Assembly (NCBI GenBank): GCA_964478055.1
Contig: CAYZHV010000044.1
Coordinates: forward strand, 1-21,114
DNA from: CAYZHV01 sp964478055
Lineage (GTDB): Bacteria > Spirochaetota > Spirochaetia > DSM-27196 > Alkalispirochaetaceae
Reading direction: 5' to 3'
DNA length: 21,114 bases
The notes beneath the pieces are model-generated. The model did not search any database. It was not told where the DNA came from and worked only from the letters and a program-made list of their open reading frames with translations. Positions 14,747-21,114 of the stretch are shown here, one piece after another. Made by a program: the position numbers and the translations under genes. Position 1 is the first letter of the stretch; each line of letters starts with the position of its first letter.

Positions 14747-15267
14747 GAGAGCTCCCTGATCCTCCCGTAGGAGCCGAGGGTGAGCACCGCCTCGGTAGCG
14801 GCGAGCTCCTCGCGACCCTCTTGGAACACAATTTCGCCAGAGATTCCCGCCGGGAGCTCGAGGTCCACCCCCTCGCAGGAGTAGCGGCTCCCCCAGACCG
14901 ACTCTTCCGGACCGCCGTAGGGCACCGCCCTGGGCACTCCGGCGGGATCCGCGGAGAAGGTCATCGTCGCAAACCGAACCGGTCCTTCCTCCGCCTCGAG
15001 GCGACACTCGAGAGTGTGCCCCTTAGCGCCGGGGACGATTGAGAGGTTGTGATCCGGGACTCGGATCCCCCGACTCTCGGGGTAGCGATCCACCATAAAT
15101 CGCTCGCCCCGATCGGAGTTGACGTAGACCGTCACCGGCTTATCCGTACCCTCGCGGATAACGATAAAGCAGTCAAAAGAGCCGTGGGTGGTACTGTGAA
15201 TCCGGGCCCATTCAAAACGGCCAGGAATATGTGCGAAGGGTCCGTAGAACTCGTAGACATCGTTCAT
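14743..15267 (-). CDS. Hypothetical protein, unrecognised family
   Basis: First gene of the overlapping three-gene chain, 174 aa, acidic. I do not recognise the family. It begins MNDVYEFYGPFAHIPGRFEWARIHSTTHGSFDCFIVIREGT. It is rich in beta-type segments with scattered Trp/Tyr, lacks a signal peptide and membrane helices, and ends SYGRIRELS. An alternating hydrophobic pattern and many Gly/Pro turns suggest a small beta-sandwich or lipocalin-like fold, which is a guess. The ATG at 15267 has AGGA about 7 bp upstream. The TGA overlaps the ATG of the YcaQ-like gene, so the two are translated together. Codon use and the coupling argue that it is a real gene. A role linked to DNA repair or cell-wall synthesis would be speculation from context. 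Confidence 0.8.
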   Translation of the reverse strand: MNDVYEFYGPFAHIPGRFEWARIHSTTHGSFDCFIVIREGTDKPVTVYVNSDRGERFMVDRYPESRGIRVPDHNLSIVPGAKGHTLECRLEAEEGPVRFATMTFSADPAGVPRAVPYGGPEESVWGSRYSCEGVDLELPAGISGEIVFQEGREELAATEAVLTLGSYGRIRELS

Positions 15268-15337
15268 GCGCCCATCCTACGGAGAAACCACGCCCCTGGA
15301 AACCGGGCCTCATATCAACCTACCGTGATTCGATGGA

Positions 15338-15366
15338 TTGACCTCACGCTACGGTGGCAGTAGTAT
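15338..15366 (+). promoter_or_regulatory. Sigma-70-like promoter of the amino-acid transport genes
   Basis: TTGACC (15338-15343, five of six to the -35), a 17-bp spacer, TAGTAT (15361-15366, four of six to the -10). Transcription would begin near 15373, about 30 bp before the binding-protein ATG. This is the best promoter match in the window. Confidence 0.65.
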
Positions 15367-15403
15367 CCGAGAGGTTCGAATTCTGTTAAGGAGGATCATT
15401 CGG

Positions 15404-16234
15404 ATGCGTAAGACACTCTATGTCCTGCTAATGCTCCTTGTCGCCGGCTTCGCCTTTGCAAGCGGTGCTGCCGAGATGGAGAGTGAAGAGGTTTCCACCA
15501 ACGCCGAGAGCGGGCTTCCCGACTACGGTGGAAGGACCATATACGCCGTTACCAGTAACGATTATCCGCCCCTGAGTATGGTTGACCCGGAGACGGGAGA
15601 CTCCATCGGTTTCGAGTACGATCTCACCAACGAGATCGCCCGACGCCTCAATCTCGAGGTTGAGTGGAATCTCACAACCTGGGACACGATGATTCCCGCG
15701 GTCCGCAGCGGCCAGTTCGATGTGGGAATGGACGGTATCACCATAACCGAGGAGCGGGCCGAGCAGGTGGACTTCTCCGACCCCTACCTGCTCTCGCAGC
15801 AGTTCATGCTCGTTCGAGCGGATGAAGATCGCTTCTTCACACCGGAGGAGTTTGCCGCGGATGAGGACCTTCTCGTCGGCGCCATCGCCGGTACAACGAA
15901 CTTCTACGTGGCGGTCTACGATGTCCTCGACGGCGACGAGAGCAATCCGCGGATCAAGCTCTTCGACAGCTTTGGCGCGGTGGTCCAGGCACTCCTGAAC
16001 GGCGACGTGGACGTCGTCTTTATGGACTCCGCTAGCAGCCGGGGCTATATCGGCGCAAACCCGAACGCCCTCAAGACCATCGGAGAGCCCCTCGGTAGCG
16101 ACAACTTCGGCTACATCTTTACTCCCGGCAGCGATCTCGTCGAAGGCTTTAACGCGGCCCTCGCTTCGCTAAAGGAAGACGGGACCCTCGAGGAGCTCGA
16201 AGAGCAGTGGTTCTACGAGTACAACCTCGAGTAG
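15404..16234 (+). CDS. Polar amino-acid ABC transporter substrate-binding protein (SBP_bac_3)
   Basis: Periplasmic receptor of the glutamine/histidine/arginine-binding class, 276 aa. A signal peptide MRKTLYVLLMLLVAGFAFA is probably cut before SGAAEMES; there is no lipobox Cys. An acidic Ser/Thr linker leads to the domain starting GRTIYAVTSNDYPPLSMVDPETGDSIGFEYDLTNEIARRLNLEVEW. It continues with WDTMIPAVRSGQFDVGMDGITITEERAEQVDFSDPYL (the family signature), VGAIAGTTNFY, GDVDVVFMDSA and the end LKEDGTLEELEEQWF. ATG 15404 has AAGGAGG 9 bp upstream; the frame is open from 15338 but that part is promoter. The permease follows 12 bp after the stop. The family is certain; which amino acid binds is not clear, though the usual Arg and Asp ligand positions appear altered (VDFSDPYLLSQQFMLVR). 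Confidence 0.93.
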   Translation: MRKTLYVLLMLLVAGFAFASGAAEMESEEVSTNAESGLPDYGGRTIYAVTSNDYPPLSMVDPETGDSIGFEYDLTNEIARRLNLEVEWNLTTWDTMIPAVRSGQFDVGMDGITITEERAEQVDFSDPYLLSQQFMLVRADEDRFFTPEEFAADEDLLVGAIAGTTNFYVAVYDVLDGDESNPRIKLFDSFGAVVQALLNGDVDVVFMDSASSRGYIGANPNALKTIGEPLGSDNFGYIFTPGSDLVEGFNAALASLKEDGTLEELEEQWFYEYNLE

Positions 16235-16246
16235 CTAGGGGAGCTC

Positions 16247-17122
16247 GTGCCGCTTCATCCGTCAGAAGAACGACGCGAACTACCTCGGCCCGCCAAGAGC
16301 CGCATGGTCCCGGGAAGCGGGAAGCTTGCCGACCGGATACCGTGGTGGCTCGCGGCGGCGATCGTTATAGCCCTCGTCATAATCTGGAACATAGTCCGGG
16401 ACGAGGGCTATTCGGTCATTTTCCGCTCAGTATCTCGAGGACTTCTGGTCACTGGCTGGGTCTCGATGGTCGCCTTCGTCCTGGCCACCGCCCTAGGCCT
16501 CGTCCTTGGCCTGATGCGGGTGAGCGAGCATCGGCTTGTCCGGGAGGTCGCCACCTTCTACGTGGAGATCGTCCGGGGCGTGCCGATGCTTGTCATCCTC
16601 TACTACATCGCCTTTGTGGCGGCCCCGGTCTTCGTAAGCATCATCAACTTCGTCTCCACGCCCCTGCAACTCATCGGAGTCGCCGAGGCGATCACCGTGA
16701 GGGAGCTCGACTTTACCTGGCGGGCGATTCTCGCCCTGATGATCGGCTACAGCGCCTTTATCTCGGAGATCTTTCGCGCCGGGATAGAGAGCATACCCCG
16801 GGGCCAAATGGAGGCGGCCCTCGCCCTCGGCATGAGCCGCTGGAACGCCCTGCGTCTCATTATTCTCCCCCAGGCGATTCGCAACGTCCTGCCGCCCATG
16901 GGTAATGAGTTCGTTGCCATGATCAAGGACTCGGCCCTCGTCTCCGCCCTCGGTGTCCAGGACATAACGCAAATCGGCAAGGTTTACGCCACGAGCACCT
17001 TCCGCTTTTTCGACGCCTACAACATGGTCGCCTTTCTCTATCTCATTCTCACCATTACCCTCTCCCTCCTGGTCCGCAGACTGGAACACCGACTCCAGGC
17101 GTACAAGCAGCGGGCAGATTAG
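16247..17122 (+). CDS. Polar amino-acid ABC transporter permease (HisM/GlnP type)
   Basis: Inner-membrane subunit, 291 aa, with a basic N-terminus, a first hydrophobic segment (WWLAAAIVIALVIIWNIV), the family opener SVSRGLLVTGWVSMVAFVLATALGLVLGLMRVS, and VEIVRGVPMLVILYYIAFV. The EAA loop, MEAALALGMSRWNALRLIILPQAIRNVLPPMGNEFVAMIKDSAL, contacts the ATPase. Compared with HisM, the segment after RGVPMLV is longer (about 25 extra residues around VSIINFVSTPLQLIGVAEAITVREL). The GTG at 16247 has GGGGAG only 3 bp upstream; an ATG at 16304 is an alternative with no ribosome site. No matching ATPase gene follows: the next gene is an antitoxin. The subunit must therefore use an ATPase from elsewhere or be inactive. 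Confidence 0.92.
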   Translation: MPLHPSEERRELPRPAKSRMVPGSGKLADRIPWWLAAAIVIALVIIWNIVRDEGYSVIFRSVSRGLLVTGWVSMVAFVLATALGLVLGLMRVSEHRLVREVATFYVEIVRGVPMLVILYYIAFVAAPVFVSIINFVSTPLQLIGVAEAITVRELDFTWRAILALMIGYSAFISEIFRAGIESIPRGQMEAALALGMSRWNALRLIILPQAIRNVLPPMGNEFVAMIKDSALVSALGVQDITQIGKVYATSTFRFFDAYNMVAFLYLILTITLSLLVRRLEHRLQAYKQRAD

Positions 17123-17147
17123 CTCCCAGGCGCCCGGGAGGCGTAAG

Positions 17148-17420
17148 ATGAAGTGGCAACTACAGAACGCAAAGAACAAGTTTTCCCAACTCGTACAGGA
17201 AGCGCAAAAGGGAGATCCACAGATCGTCACGCGTAACGGCAAGCCCGTTGTCTACGTCGTCGACTACGCCCGGTACCACGATCTGCTCGCCGCGGAAACA
17301 CCGGACAAGAAAGAGGTCCTACAAAACCGGCCTCACAGAGAGCTGGAGCTCGATTTGGAACGAATCAAGGAACAGGGACCTGAGGGGGGTGATGGCCTGA
17401 GTTCTCCGGCCGGGCAGTGA
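17148..17420 (+). CDS. Phd/YefM-family type II antitoxin, apparently without its toxin
   Basis: Small DNA-binding antitoxin of 90 aa. The N-terminal half is a typical Phd/YefM dimer domain: MKWQLQNAKNKFSQLVQEAQKGDPQIVTRNGKPVVYVVDYARYHDLL. The charged C-terminal part (DKKEVLQNRPHRELELDLERIKEQG) would normally wrap around a VapC/Doc/YoeB toxin. GGGAGG lies 6 bp before the ATG, and the permease stop is 25 bp upstream, so it can be co-transcribed with the transport genes. No toxin frame follows. An ATG at 17392 is stopped after two codons, and only 44 bp remain before the convergent PhnE gene. The last ten residues look frayed compared with usual antitoxin ends. It could still autoregulate, or act on a toxin elsewhere. 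Confidence 0.88.
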   Translation: MKWQLQNAKNKFSQLVQEAQKGDPQIVTRNGKPVVYVVDYARYHDLLAAETPDKKEVLQNRPHRELELDLERIKEQGPEGGDGLSSPAGQ

Positions 17421-17464
17421 CCGTTGAGCCTTCCGGGCTACCGTTCTTCTTCGGCAAGCAGTGG

Positions 17465-18280
17465 TTATATGATTTCTCGTCGAACCCGAGCGGTAACCCA
17501 CTCGCTCAGCAACACGGTGCCCAGGATGAGGAGCAGTACAACCGCCACCTGTCGCCAGGCGAGGATGTTGATCGACGCTTGTAGCTGCAACCCGATACCT
17601 CCAGCCCCAACGAGGCCAAGAACCGTGGATTCCCGGATGTTAATGTCCCACCGGTAAACAACAATTCCCGCGAAGGCAGGCACAACCTGGGGCAAGATGC
17701 CCAGACGCAGCACCTGTAACGGATGAGCGCCCGTAGCCCGAACCGCTTCTACCTGCCTCGGATCAATCTCTTCTATTGCCTCGTACAGAAGCTTTCCGAT
17801 AAAGCCGACGGAGCGAAGCACAATGGCGATCATGCCGGCCAGGATTCCCGGACCAACCACCGTCACCAGAAGGAGCGCCCAGGCAAGGGAGTTAACGGAA
17901 CGCGAAGCCACAATGGCTACCAGGGCCAATGGCCGCAACACTCCACCGGCGGGTGAGGTGTTCCGAGCAGCCATAAAGGCGACGGGAACCGCAAGAAAGA
18001 TCGCACCGACGGTGCCGAAGGTTGCAATAAGAACCGTGTCCCACAAGGGGCGCCATAGTTCCCTTGCGTACCCAAATCGGGGAGGGAGCATCCGCAAGAG
18101 GATTCCCCCGCCCTGCCGGGGAGCATCCCAGACAAACGCCCAGAGAGTGTTGGCGGATATGGCACGCCAGCTAACAAAGAAGAGCACCAGACACCCGGCA
18201 AATATGAGCCAGCGAGCCAGGGACGCTTTGCTGTCAAACCGCCTCCACTGGAGACCGTTTTCGCCTCGTACAAGTGGCAT
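17465..18280 (-). CDS. phnE: Phosphonate-type ABC transporter permease (second PhnE)
   Basis: Inner-membrane permease, 271 aa. It has an N-terminal membrane helix (WLIFAGCLVLFFVSWRAI), the PhnE-family stretch LWRPLWDTVLIATFGTVGAIFLAVPVAFMAARNTSP, RSVNSLAWALLLVTVVGPG, the EAA loop EAVRATGAHPLQVLRLGILPQVVPAF, and the closing VVYRWDINIRESTVLGLVGAGGIGLQLQASI. This last block (Y-R-W/V-D-I-N-x-R-E-S) is diagnostic of PhnE. ATG 18280 has AAGGAAG 9 bp upstream and lies 19 bp after the stop of the first PhnE. Two unlike PhnE subunits would form the heterodimeric channel. It is the last gene of the operon and converges on the antitoxin gene. Confidence 0.94.
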   Translation of the reverse strand: MPLVRGENGLQWRRFDSKASLARWLIFAGCLVLFFVSWRAISANTLWAFVWDAPRQGGGILLRMLPPRFGYARELWRPLWDTVLIATFGTVGAIFLAVPVAFMAARNTSPAGGVLRPLALVAIVASRSVNSLAWALLLVTVVGPGILAGMIAIVLRSVGFIGKLLYEAIEEIDPRQVEAVRATGAHPLQVLRLGILPQVVPAFAGIVVYRWDINIRESTVLGLVGAGGIGLQLQASINILAWRQVAVVLLLILGTVLLSEWVTARVRREII

Positions 18281-18299
18281 AACAGGATACTTCCTTCTC

Positions 18300-19109
18300 T
18301 TAACTCACTCGTTCACGGATCTTGCCGGAGACGTGCTCAGCAATGAGAACGATCCCGATTATCACAAGGAGAATCGCCGCGCTCGTGTCATACTCGTACC
18401 GGGAAAAGGAGGTGTTCAAGGCGGCGCCGATCCCTCCGGCGCCTACAATCCCGATAACCGCAGACTCGCGAAAATTGATATCCACTCGGTAGAGCGAGAG
18501 ACCCACGAGCCGGGGCATCACCTGGGGAAAGACGGCGTAGGAGACGGTCTGGAGCCATCCCGCTCCGGTAGCCCGAATCGACTCGAGCTGCACCGGATCG
18601 ATCTCCTCGATATCCTCCGCCAGGAGCTTTGCGAGAAATCCGATGGTCGCGAAGGAGAGGGTCACAACTCCCGCAAAGGGTCCAAAGCCGAACATCGCGA
18701 CGAACAGTATCGCGATAATTACCTCCTGAAAGGTCCTCGATAGGGTGATGATTCCCCGGCAGAAGAGGTAGAGACCCTTCGGGGCGATGTTTCGAGCCGC
18801 TCCAAGAGCGATCGGAATTGAAATGAGCACGCCAAAGACCGTGGAGACGACGGTCATGGTGAGACTCTCGAGAATCCCGTCACGGATCACCGTTCCCCGA
18901 GAGACAAAGTCGGGGCGAGCGAAACCGGCGACGAATCGACCGGCCCGCTCCATCCCGATGAGCACCCGTTCCCAACGCACCTCCACGGAGGAGATGCCGA
19001 GAAGGAGGTAGAGCACAGCTCCAAACCAAAGGAGATACCGCAGCCACCGCCGGTGAATGATACCCGGTGGGCGCCAGTGACCTTTCCGCATAAGCGGGAG
19101 ATTAGACAT
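18300..19109 (-). CDS. phnE: Phosphonate-type ABC transporter permease (first PhnE)
   Basis: Inner-membrane permease, 269 aa from ATG 19109. Features are WLRYLLWFGAVLYLLLGI near the N-terminus, IRDGILESLTMTVVSTVFGVLISIPIALGAARNIAP, SRTFQEVIIAILFVAMFGFGPFAGVVTL, the EAA loop LESIRATGAGWLQTVSYAVFPQVMPRL, and YRVDINFRESAVIGIVGAGGIGAALNTSF. The frame runs 53 codons further upstream, but that part is the shadow of phnC. ATG 19109 is preceded by GGAGGA and lies inside the last codons of phnC (8-bp overlap). It shares the diagnostic C-terminal block with the second PhnE but is otherwise divergent, so the pair arose by an old duplication and not a recent one. Confidence 0.94.
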   Translation of the reverse strand: MSNLPLMRKGHWRPPGIIHRRWLRYLLWFGAVLYLLLGISSVEVRWERVLIGMERAGRFVAGFARPDFVSRGTVIRDGILESLTMTVVSTVFGVLISIPIALGAARNIAPKGLYLFCRGIITLSRTFQEVIIAILFVAMFGFGPFAGVVTLSFATIGFLAKLLAEDIEEIDPVQLESIRATGAGWLQTVSYAVFPQVMPRLVGLSLYRVDINFRESAVIGIVGAGGIGAALNTSFSRYEYDTSAAILLVIIGIVLIAEHVSGKIRERVS

Positions 19110-19947
19110 CGATGCGCTCCTCCAGTCGCTCCGCTCCCCCGTGGTGAGCGGCGTCTTCATCACGCCTACCGTCCTCAGAGTCGGAACCGTCGGAGACCGT
19201 GGCGTTCCAATCCTCCTCGCCGTAGATCTCCGTAAGCCACTCCTCCGTGAGATCCGCGGGAGCGCCATCGAAGACTATCTTTCCCTCCCGAAGCCCGATA
19301 ATTCTATCCGTGAACAGCTTGGCAAGCTGCACGTCGTGGAGATTCACCAGAGCAGGAAGCCGCCGTTCAGTGGCGGCGGAGCGAATCAGTCTCATAATCT
19401 GCCTCGCCGTCTTTGGGTCGAGGCTGGCCGTAGGCTCGTCAACGAGGAGGAGCGCCGGTTCCTGCATTAGCGCCCGAGCAATGCCGACTCGCTGCCGCTG
19501 CCCGCCGGAAAGAGCGTCCGCCCGCTTTTCCAGTTGGGACTCAAGCCCTACTTCCTCGAGCAGGTAGACAGCCCGCTCCACGTCCGCCGCCTCGTATCGC
19601 CTCAGGAGACTCGGCAGGAGGCGCATCCGGCCGAGCTTGCCGGAGAGGACGTTCTCGAGAACCGTAAGTCGCTCCACCAGGGCGTACTCCTGGAATATCA
19701 TGCCAATCTTTGTCCTCGCCCTCCGGAGGCTCCGTCCATGGAGCGTCGCCATGTCGATGGAGTCGAGAAGAATGGAACCTGCCGTCGGGGGGACAAGTCG
19801 ATTAACACAACGCAGGAGCGTGCTCTTGCCCGCCCCGGAAGGACCGATGAGCGCGACCATTTCTCCCCGGTTGACCGTAAGGCTCACACCCCGGAGAGCT
19901 CTGTCGCCGGTGGCATAAGTCTTGGCAAGATCCGTGATTGTAAGCAA
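19102..19947 (-). CDS. phnC: Phosphonate-type ABC transporter ATP-binding protein
   Basis: Cytoplasmic ATPase of the importer, 281 aa. Walker A GPSGAGKST (35-43), Q-loop Gln86 (IFQEYALVERLTVLENVL, a PhnC-like run), signature LSGGQRQR (146-153), Walker B LLLVDEP (166-172) and switch His204 (NLHD). The start is TTG at 19947, with GGGAGGG just upstream on the minus strand. After the core ends near residue 246 (LTEIYGEEDW) there is a charged tail of about 35 residues (SDGSDSEDGRRDEDAAHHGG...). This stretch of DNA also carries the ribosome site and ATG of the first PhnE. The tail may exist mainly because of that overlap. PhnC-type rather than a methionine or amino-acid ATPase because of the surrounding PhnD and PhnE genes. 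Confidence 0.93.
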   Translation of the reverse strand: MLTITDLAKTYATGDRALRGVSLTVNRGEMVALIGPSGAGKSTLLRCVNRLVPPTAGSILLDSIDMATLHGRSLRRARTKIGMIFQEYALVERLTVLENVLSGKLGRMRLLPSLLRRYEAADVERAVYLLEEVGLESQLEKRADALSGGQRQRVGIARALMQEPALLLVDEPTASLDPKTARQIMRLIRSAATERRLPALVNLHDVQLAKLFTDRIIGLREGKIVFDGAPADLTEEWLTEIYGEEDWNATVSDGSDSEDGRRDEDAAHHGGAERLEERIDV

Positions 19948-19974
19948 AGTCCCTCCCTCATGCAGAAGACAAAC

Positions 19975-20002
19975 TTCGCCCGTCGAGAACTCGACGGGCG
20001 AA
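19975..20002 (-). promoter_or_regulatory. Perfect 13-bp inverted repeat between phnD and phnC
   Basis: Arms TTCGCCCGTCGAG (19975-19987) and CTCGACGGGCGAA (19990-20002) are exact reverse complements separated by 2 nt, a very stable hairpin. It begins 26 bp after the phnD stop. On the transcribed strand it is followed by GTTTGTCTTCTG, only mildly U-rich, so partial termination or protection of the phnD message against 3' decay is more likely than full termination. Confidence 0.8.
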
Positions 20003-20028
20003 CCGTGGCGAAAATGAGATGATCTATC

Positions 20029-21024
20029 CTAGTTGCAGTCGTAGGCGACGCCGTTTGCCTCGTCGATCGTTCGAATAACCGCCCAGTACTCTTCATAGGT
20101 AATAGGGATGAACTGAGATTCGCCGTTTCGACTGAACTCTTCTTCCAAGGCAGTCCCTTCCCAGTCAAAGCTGAAGAAAGCCTCCCGAATGTTCTCGGCA
20201 AGCTCCGGCTCGAGGTTGTAGACGTGACCGTAACCAGTAGTTGGAAAGGTCTGGGACCGGTAGACAGTTCGAAGGTTTTCGGCCTCCACAAGCCCGCGGT
20301 CGATCATGCGCGCCAGTACCGAGTTGGCTATTGAGGCCGCCTCGTAGTCCTTGTTTGCCACACCGAGAATCGAAGCGTCGTGAGCGCCGGAGAAGGTCGT
20401 TTCGAAGTCCTCGTCGGCTATCATATCGAACTCGCCCTTGAGAAGTGCACTCGGCGCCTTGAATCCGGAATTGGAGGTGGGCGAGGTGAACGCAAGGGTT
20501 CTACCGTCGAGGTCTTCTACCTCTCGAATGTCCGAGTCAACGTGGGTGATGATCTCCATCTCGTACCCGAAGGAGCCGTCCTCGCCCGCCATCATGGCGA
20601 AGGGAACAAACCCGGCACAGTTGACAGCCAGGGGATTGCTCCCGGTGTTGAACCCTGCAACGTGGAGCCTTCCCGCGCGCATCGCCTCATGCTGAGCCGC
20701 GTTGGACTGAACCGGAAAGAATTGGATTTCCTTTCCCGTTACCTCTGCCATGTGATCGAGAAACTCCGCCCAGACGTCCCGATACACTTCGGGGTCTTCC
20801 ACGGGGGTATAGGAAAATATGAGCACCGGCGGGTCAACCCACTCCTCAGAGTCCTCCGGAGCGTCGGCTACCAGATCACCGTCCTTGTCCACAAGGCCCA
20901 TCCGGAGGTCTCCGTATTTGACCGCCTCCTCTTCACTTTCCTGCACGCCCGAAGCCGAAACCATTCCGGCACCGACCGCGAACACCAGCAGCGCAAGCAG
21001 GGCGCCTCGCAATAGTCCTTTCAT
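20029..21024 (-). CDS. phnD: Phosphonate-type ABC transporter substrate-binding protein
   Basis: Periplasmic receptor of the PhnD family, 331 aa. The signal peptide MKGLLRGALLALLVFAVGAGMVSA is probably cut before SGVQESEEE; no lipobox. After an acidic linker comes the domain: PPVLIFSYTPVEDPEVYRDVWAEFLDHMAEVTGKEIQFFPVQSNAAQHEAMRAGRLHVAGFNTGS, then the oxyanion-binding turn AFTSPTSNSGFKAPSALL typical of PhnD proteins, FSGAHDASILGVANKDYEAASIANSVL, and VYRSQTFPTTGYGHVYNL. The ATG has AAGGAGAG about 6 bp upstream. It is the first gene of the operon; no convincing promoter is visible in the remaining 90 bp of the window. The ligand may be a phosphonate, phosphite or phosphate ester. Confidence 0.93.
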   Translation of the reverse strand: MKGLLRGALLALLVFAVGAGMVSASGVQESEEEAVKYGDLRMGLVDKDGDLVADAPEDSEEWVDPPVLIFSYTPVEDPEVYRDVWAEFLDHMAEVTGKEIQFFPVQSNAAQHEAMRAGRLHVAGFNTGSNPLAVNCAGFVPFAMMAGEDGSFGYEMEIITHVDSDIREVEDLDGRTLAFTSPTSNSGFKAPSALLKGEFDMIADEDFETTFSGAHDASILGVANKDYEAASIANSVLARMIDRGLVEAENLRTVYRSQTFPTTGYGHVYNLEPELAENIREAFFSFDWEGTALEEEFSRNGESQFIPITYEEYWAVIRTIDEANGVAYDCN

Positions 21025-21114
21025 AACGCACTCTCCTTCCTTGTTCTTTGCGTGGGGTTACGGTGCAACGGGAGAGCGAGAAAAGCGTGATGATTCGGTG
21101 AGAAATGGGTTAAC

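Noticed and set aside
14747..15007. An 87-codon N-terminal extension of the YcaQ-like protein
   Set aside because: It is the shadow frame of the 174-aa gene: Arg/Gly-rich, with no family similarity, while ATG 14746 gives the normal N-terminus and a 4-bp overlap.
17421..17464. Terminator between the antitoxin and phnE
   Set aside because: Only a 4-bp AGCC/GGCT stem is visible; not enough to call.
19110..19268. A 53-residue extension of the first PhnE
   Set aside because: Arg/Thr/Pro-rich shadow of phnC. ATG 19109 has a strong ribosome site and the expected length.
21025..21114. Promoter for the phosphonate operon
   Set aside because: I could not find a -35/-10 pair better than three of six matches; it may lie beyond the window.

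Overview
The window most resembles a spirochaete chromosome (Spirochaeta/Alkalispirochaeta-like, moderately GC-rich). This is inferred from three things: secreted binding proteins whose signal peptides end in an A-S-G pattern without a lipobox Cys, a loosely defined lipobox in another, and a fused CheB-CheR-PAS regulator paired with a HisKA_2 kinase. There is no rRNA or single-copy marker to settle the taxon. GTG and TTG starts with good ribosome binding sites are common, so several starts here differ from the longest open frame.

Region 1 (1-8062) is a carbohydrate locus built around a divergent promoter region (about 5240-5480). Leftwards run a FucA-type class II aldolase-like enzyme, a zinc-independent MDR oxidoreductase, and a ribose-type ABC importer: lipoprotein binding protein, double ATPase and permease, the last running off the window start. 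Rightwards run an L-xylulose/erythritol-type FGGY kinase and a SorC-family regulator. Together they look like an import-oxidise-phosphorylate-cleave (or epimerise) pathway for a pentose, pentulose or polyol. The active site of the aldolase homologue differs from FucA, so the real substrate is open.

Region 2 (8093-12190, leftward) encodes a CheB-CheR-PAS-PAS protein with an eight-heptad coiled coil. It is overlapped by a PAS/HisKA_2 histidine kinase that is broken by a frameshift between its phosphoacceptor and ATPase domains.

Region 3 (12369-15267, leftward) is a chain of three genes that overlap by 4 bp each: an unrecognised 174-aa protein, a YcaQ/AlkX-type DNA glycosylase, and D-Ala-D-Ala ligase.

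Region 4 (15338-17420, rightward) has a good sigma-70-like promoter, a polar amino-acid binding protein, its permease, and then a Phd/YefM antitoxin where an ATPase gene would be expected. No intact toxin follows.

Region 5 (17465-21024, leftward) is a complete phosphonate-type ABC importer, PhnD-PhnC-PhnE-PhnE, with no catabolic genes in view. Both complete leftward ABC operons carry a perfect hairpin just after the binding-protein gene. I see no tRNA, rRNA, CRISPR, insertion sequence or phage gene. The only unusual architecture is small in scale: a broken kinase, an orphan antitoxin, overlapping gene chains and mRNA hairpins.
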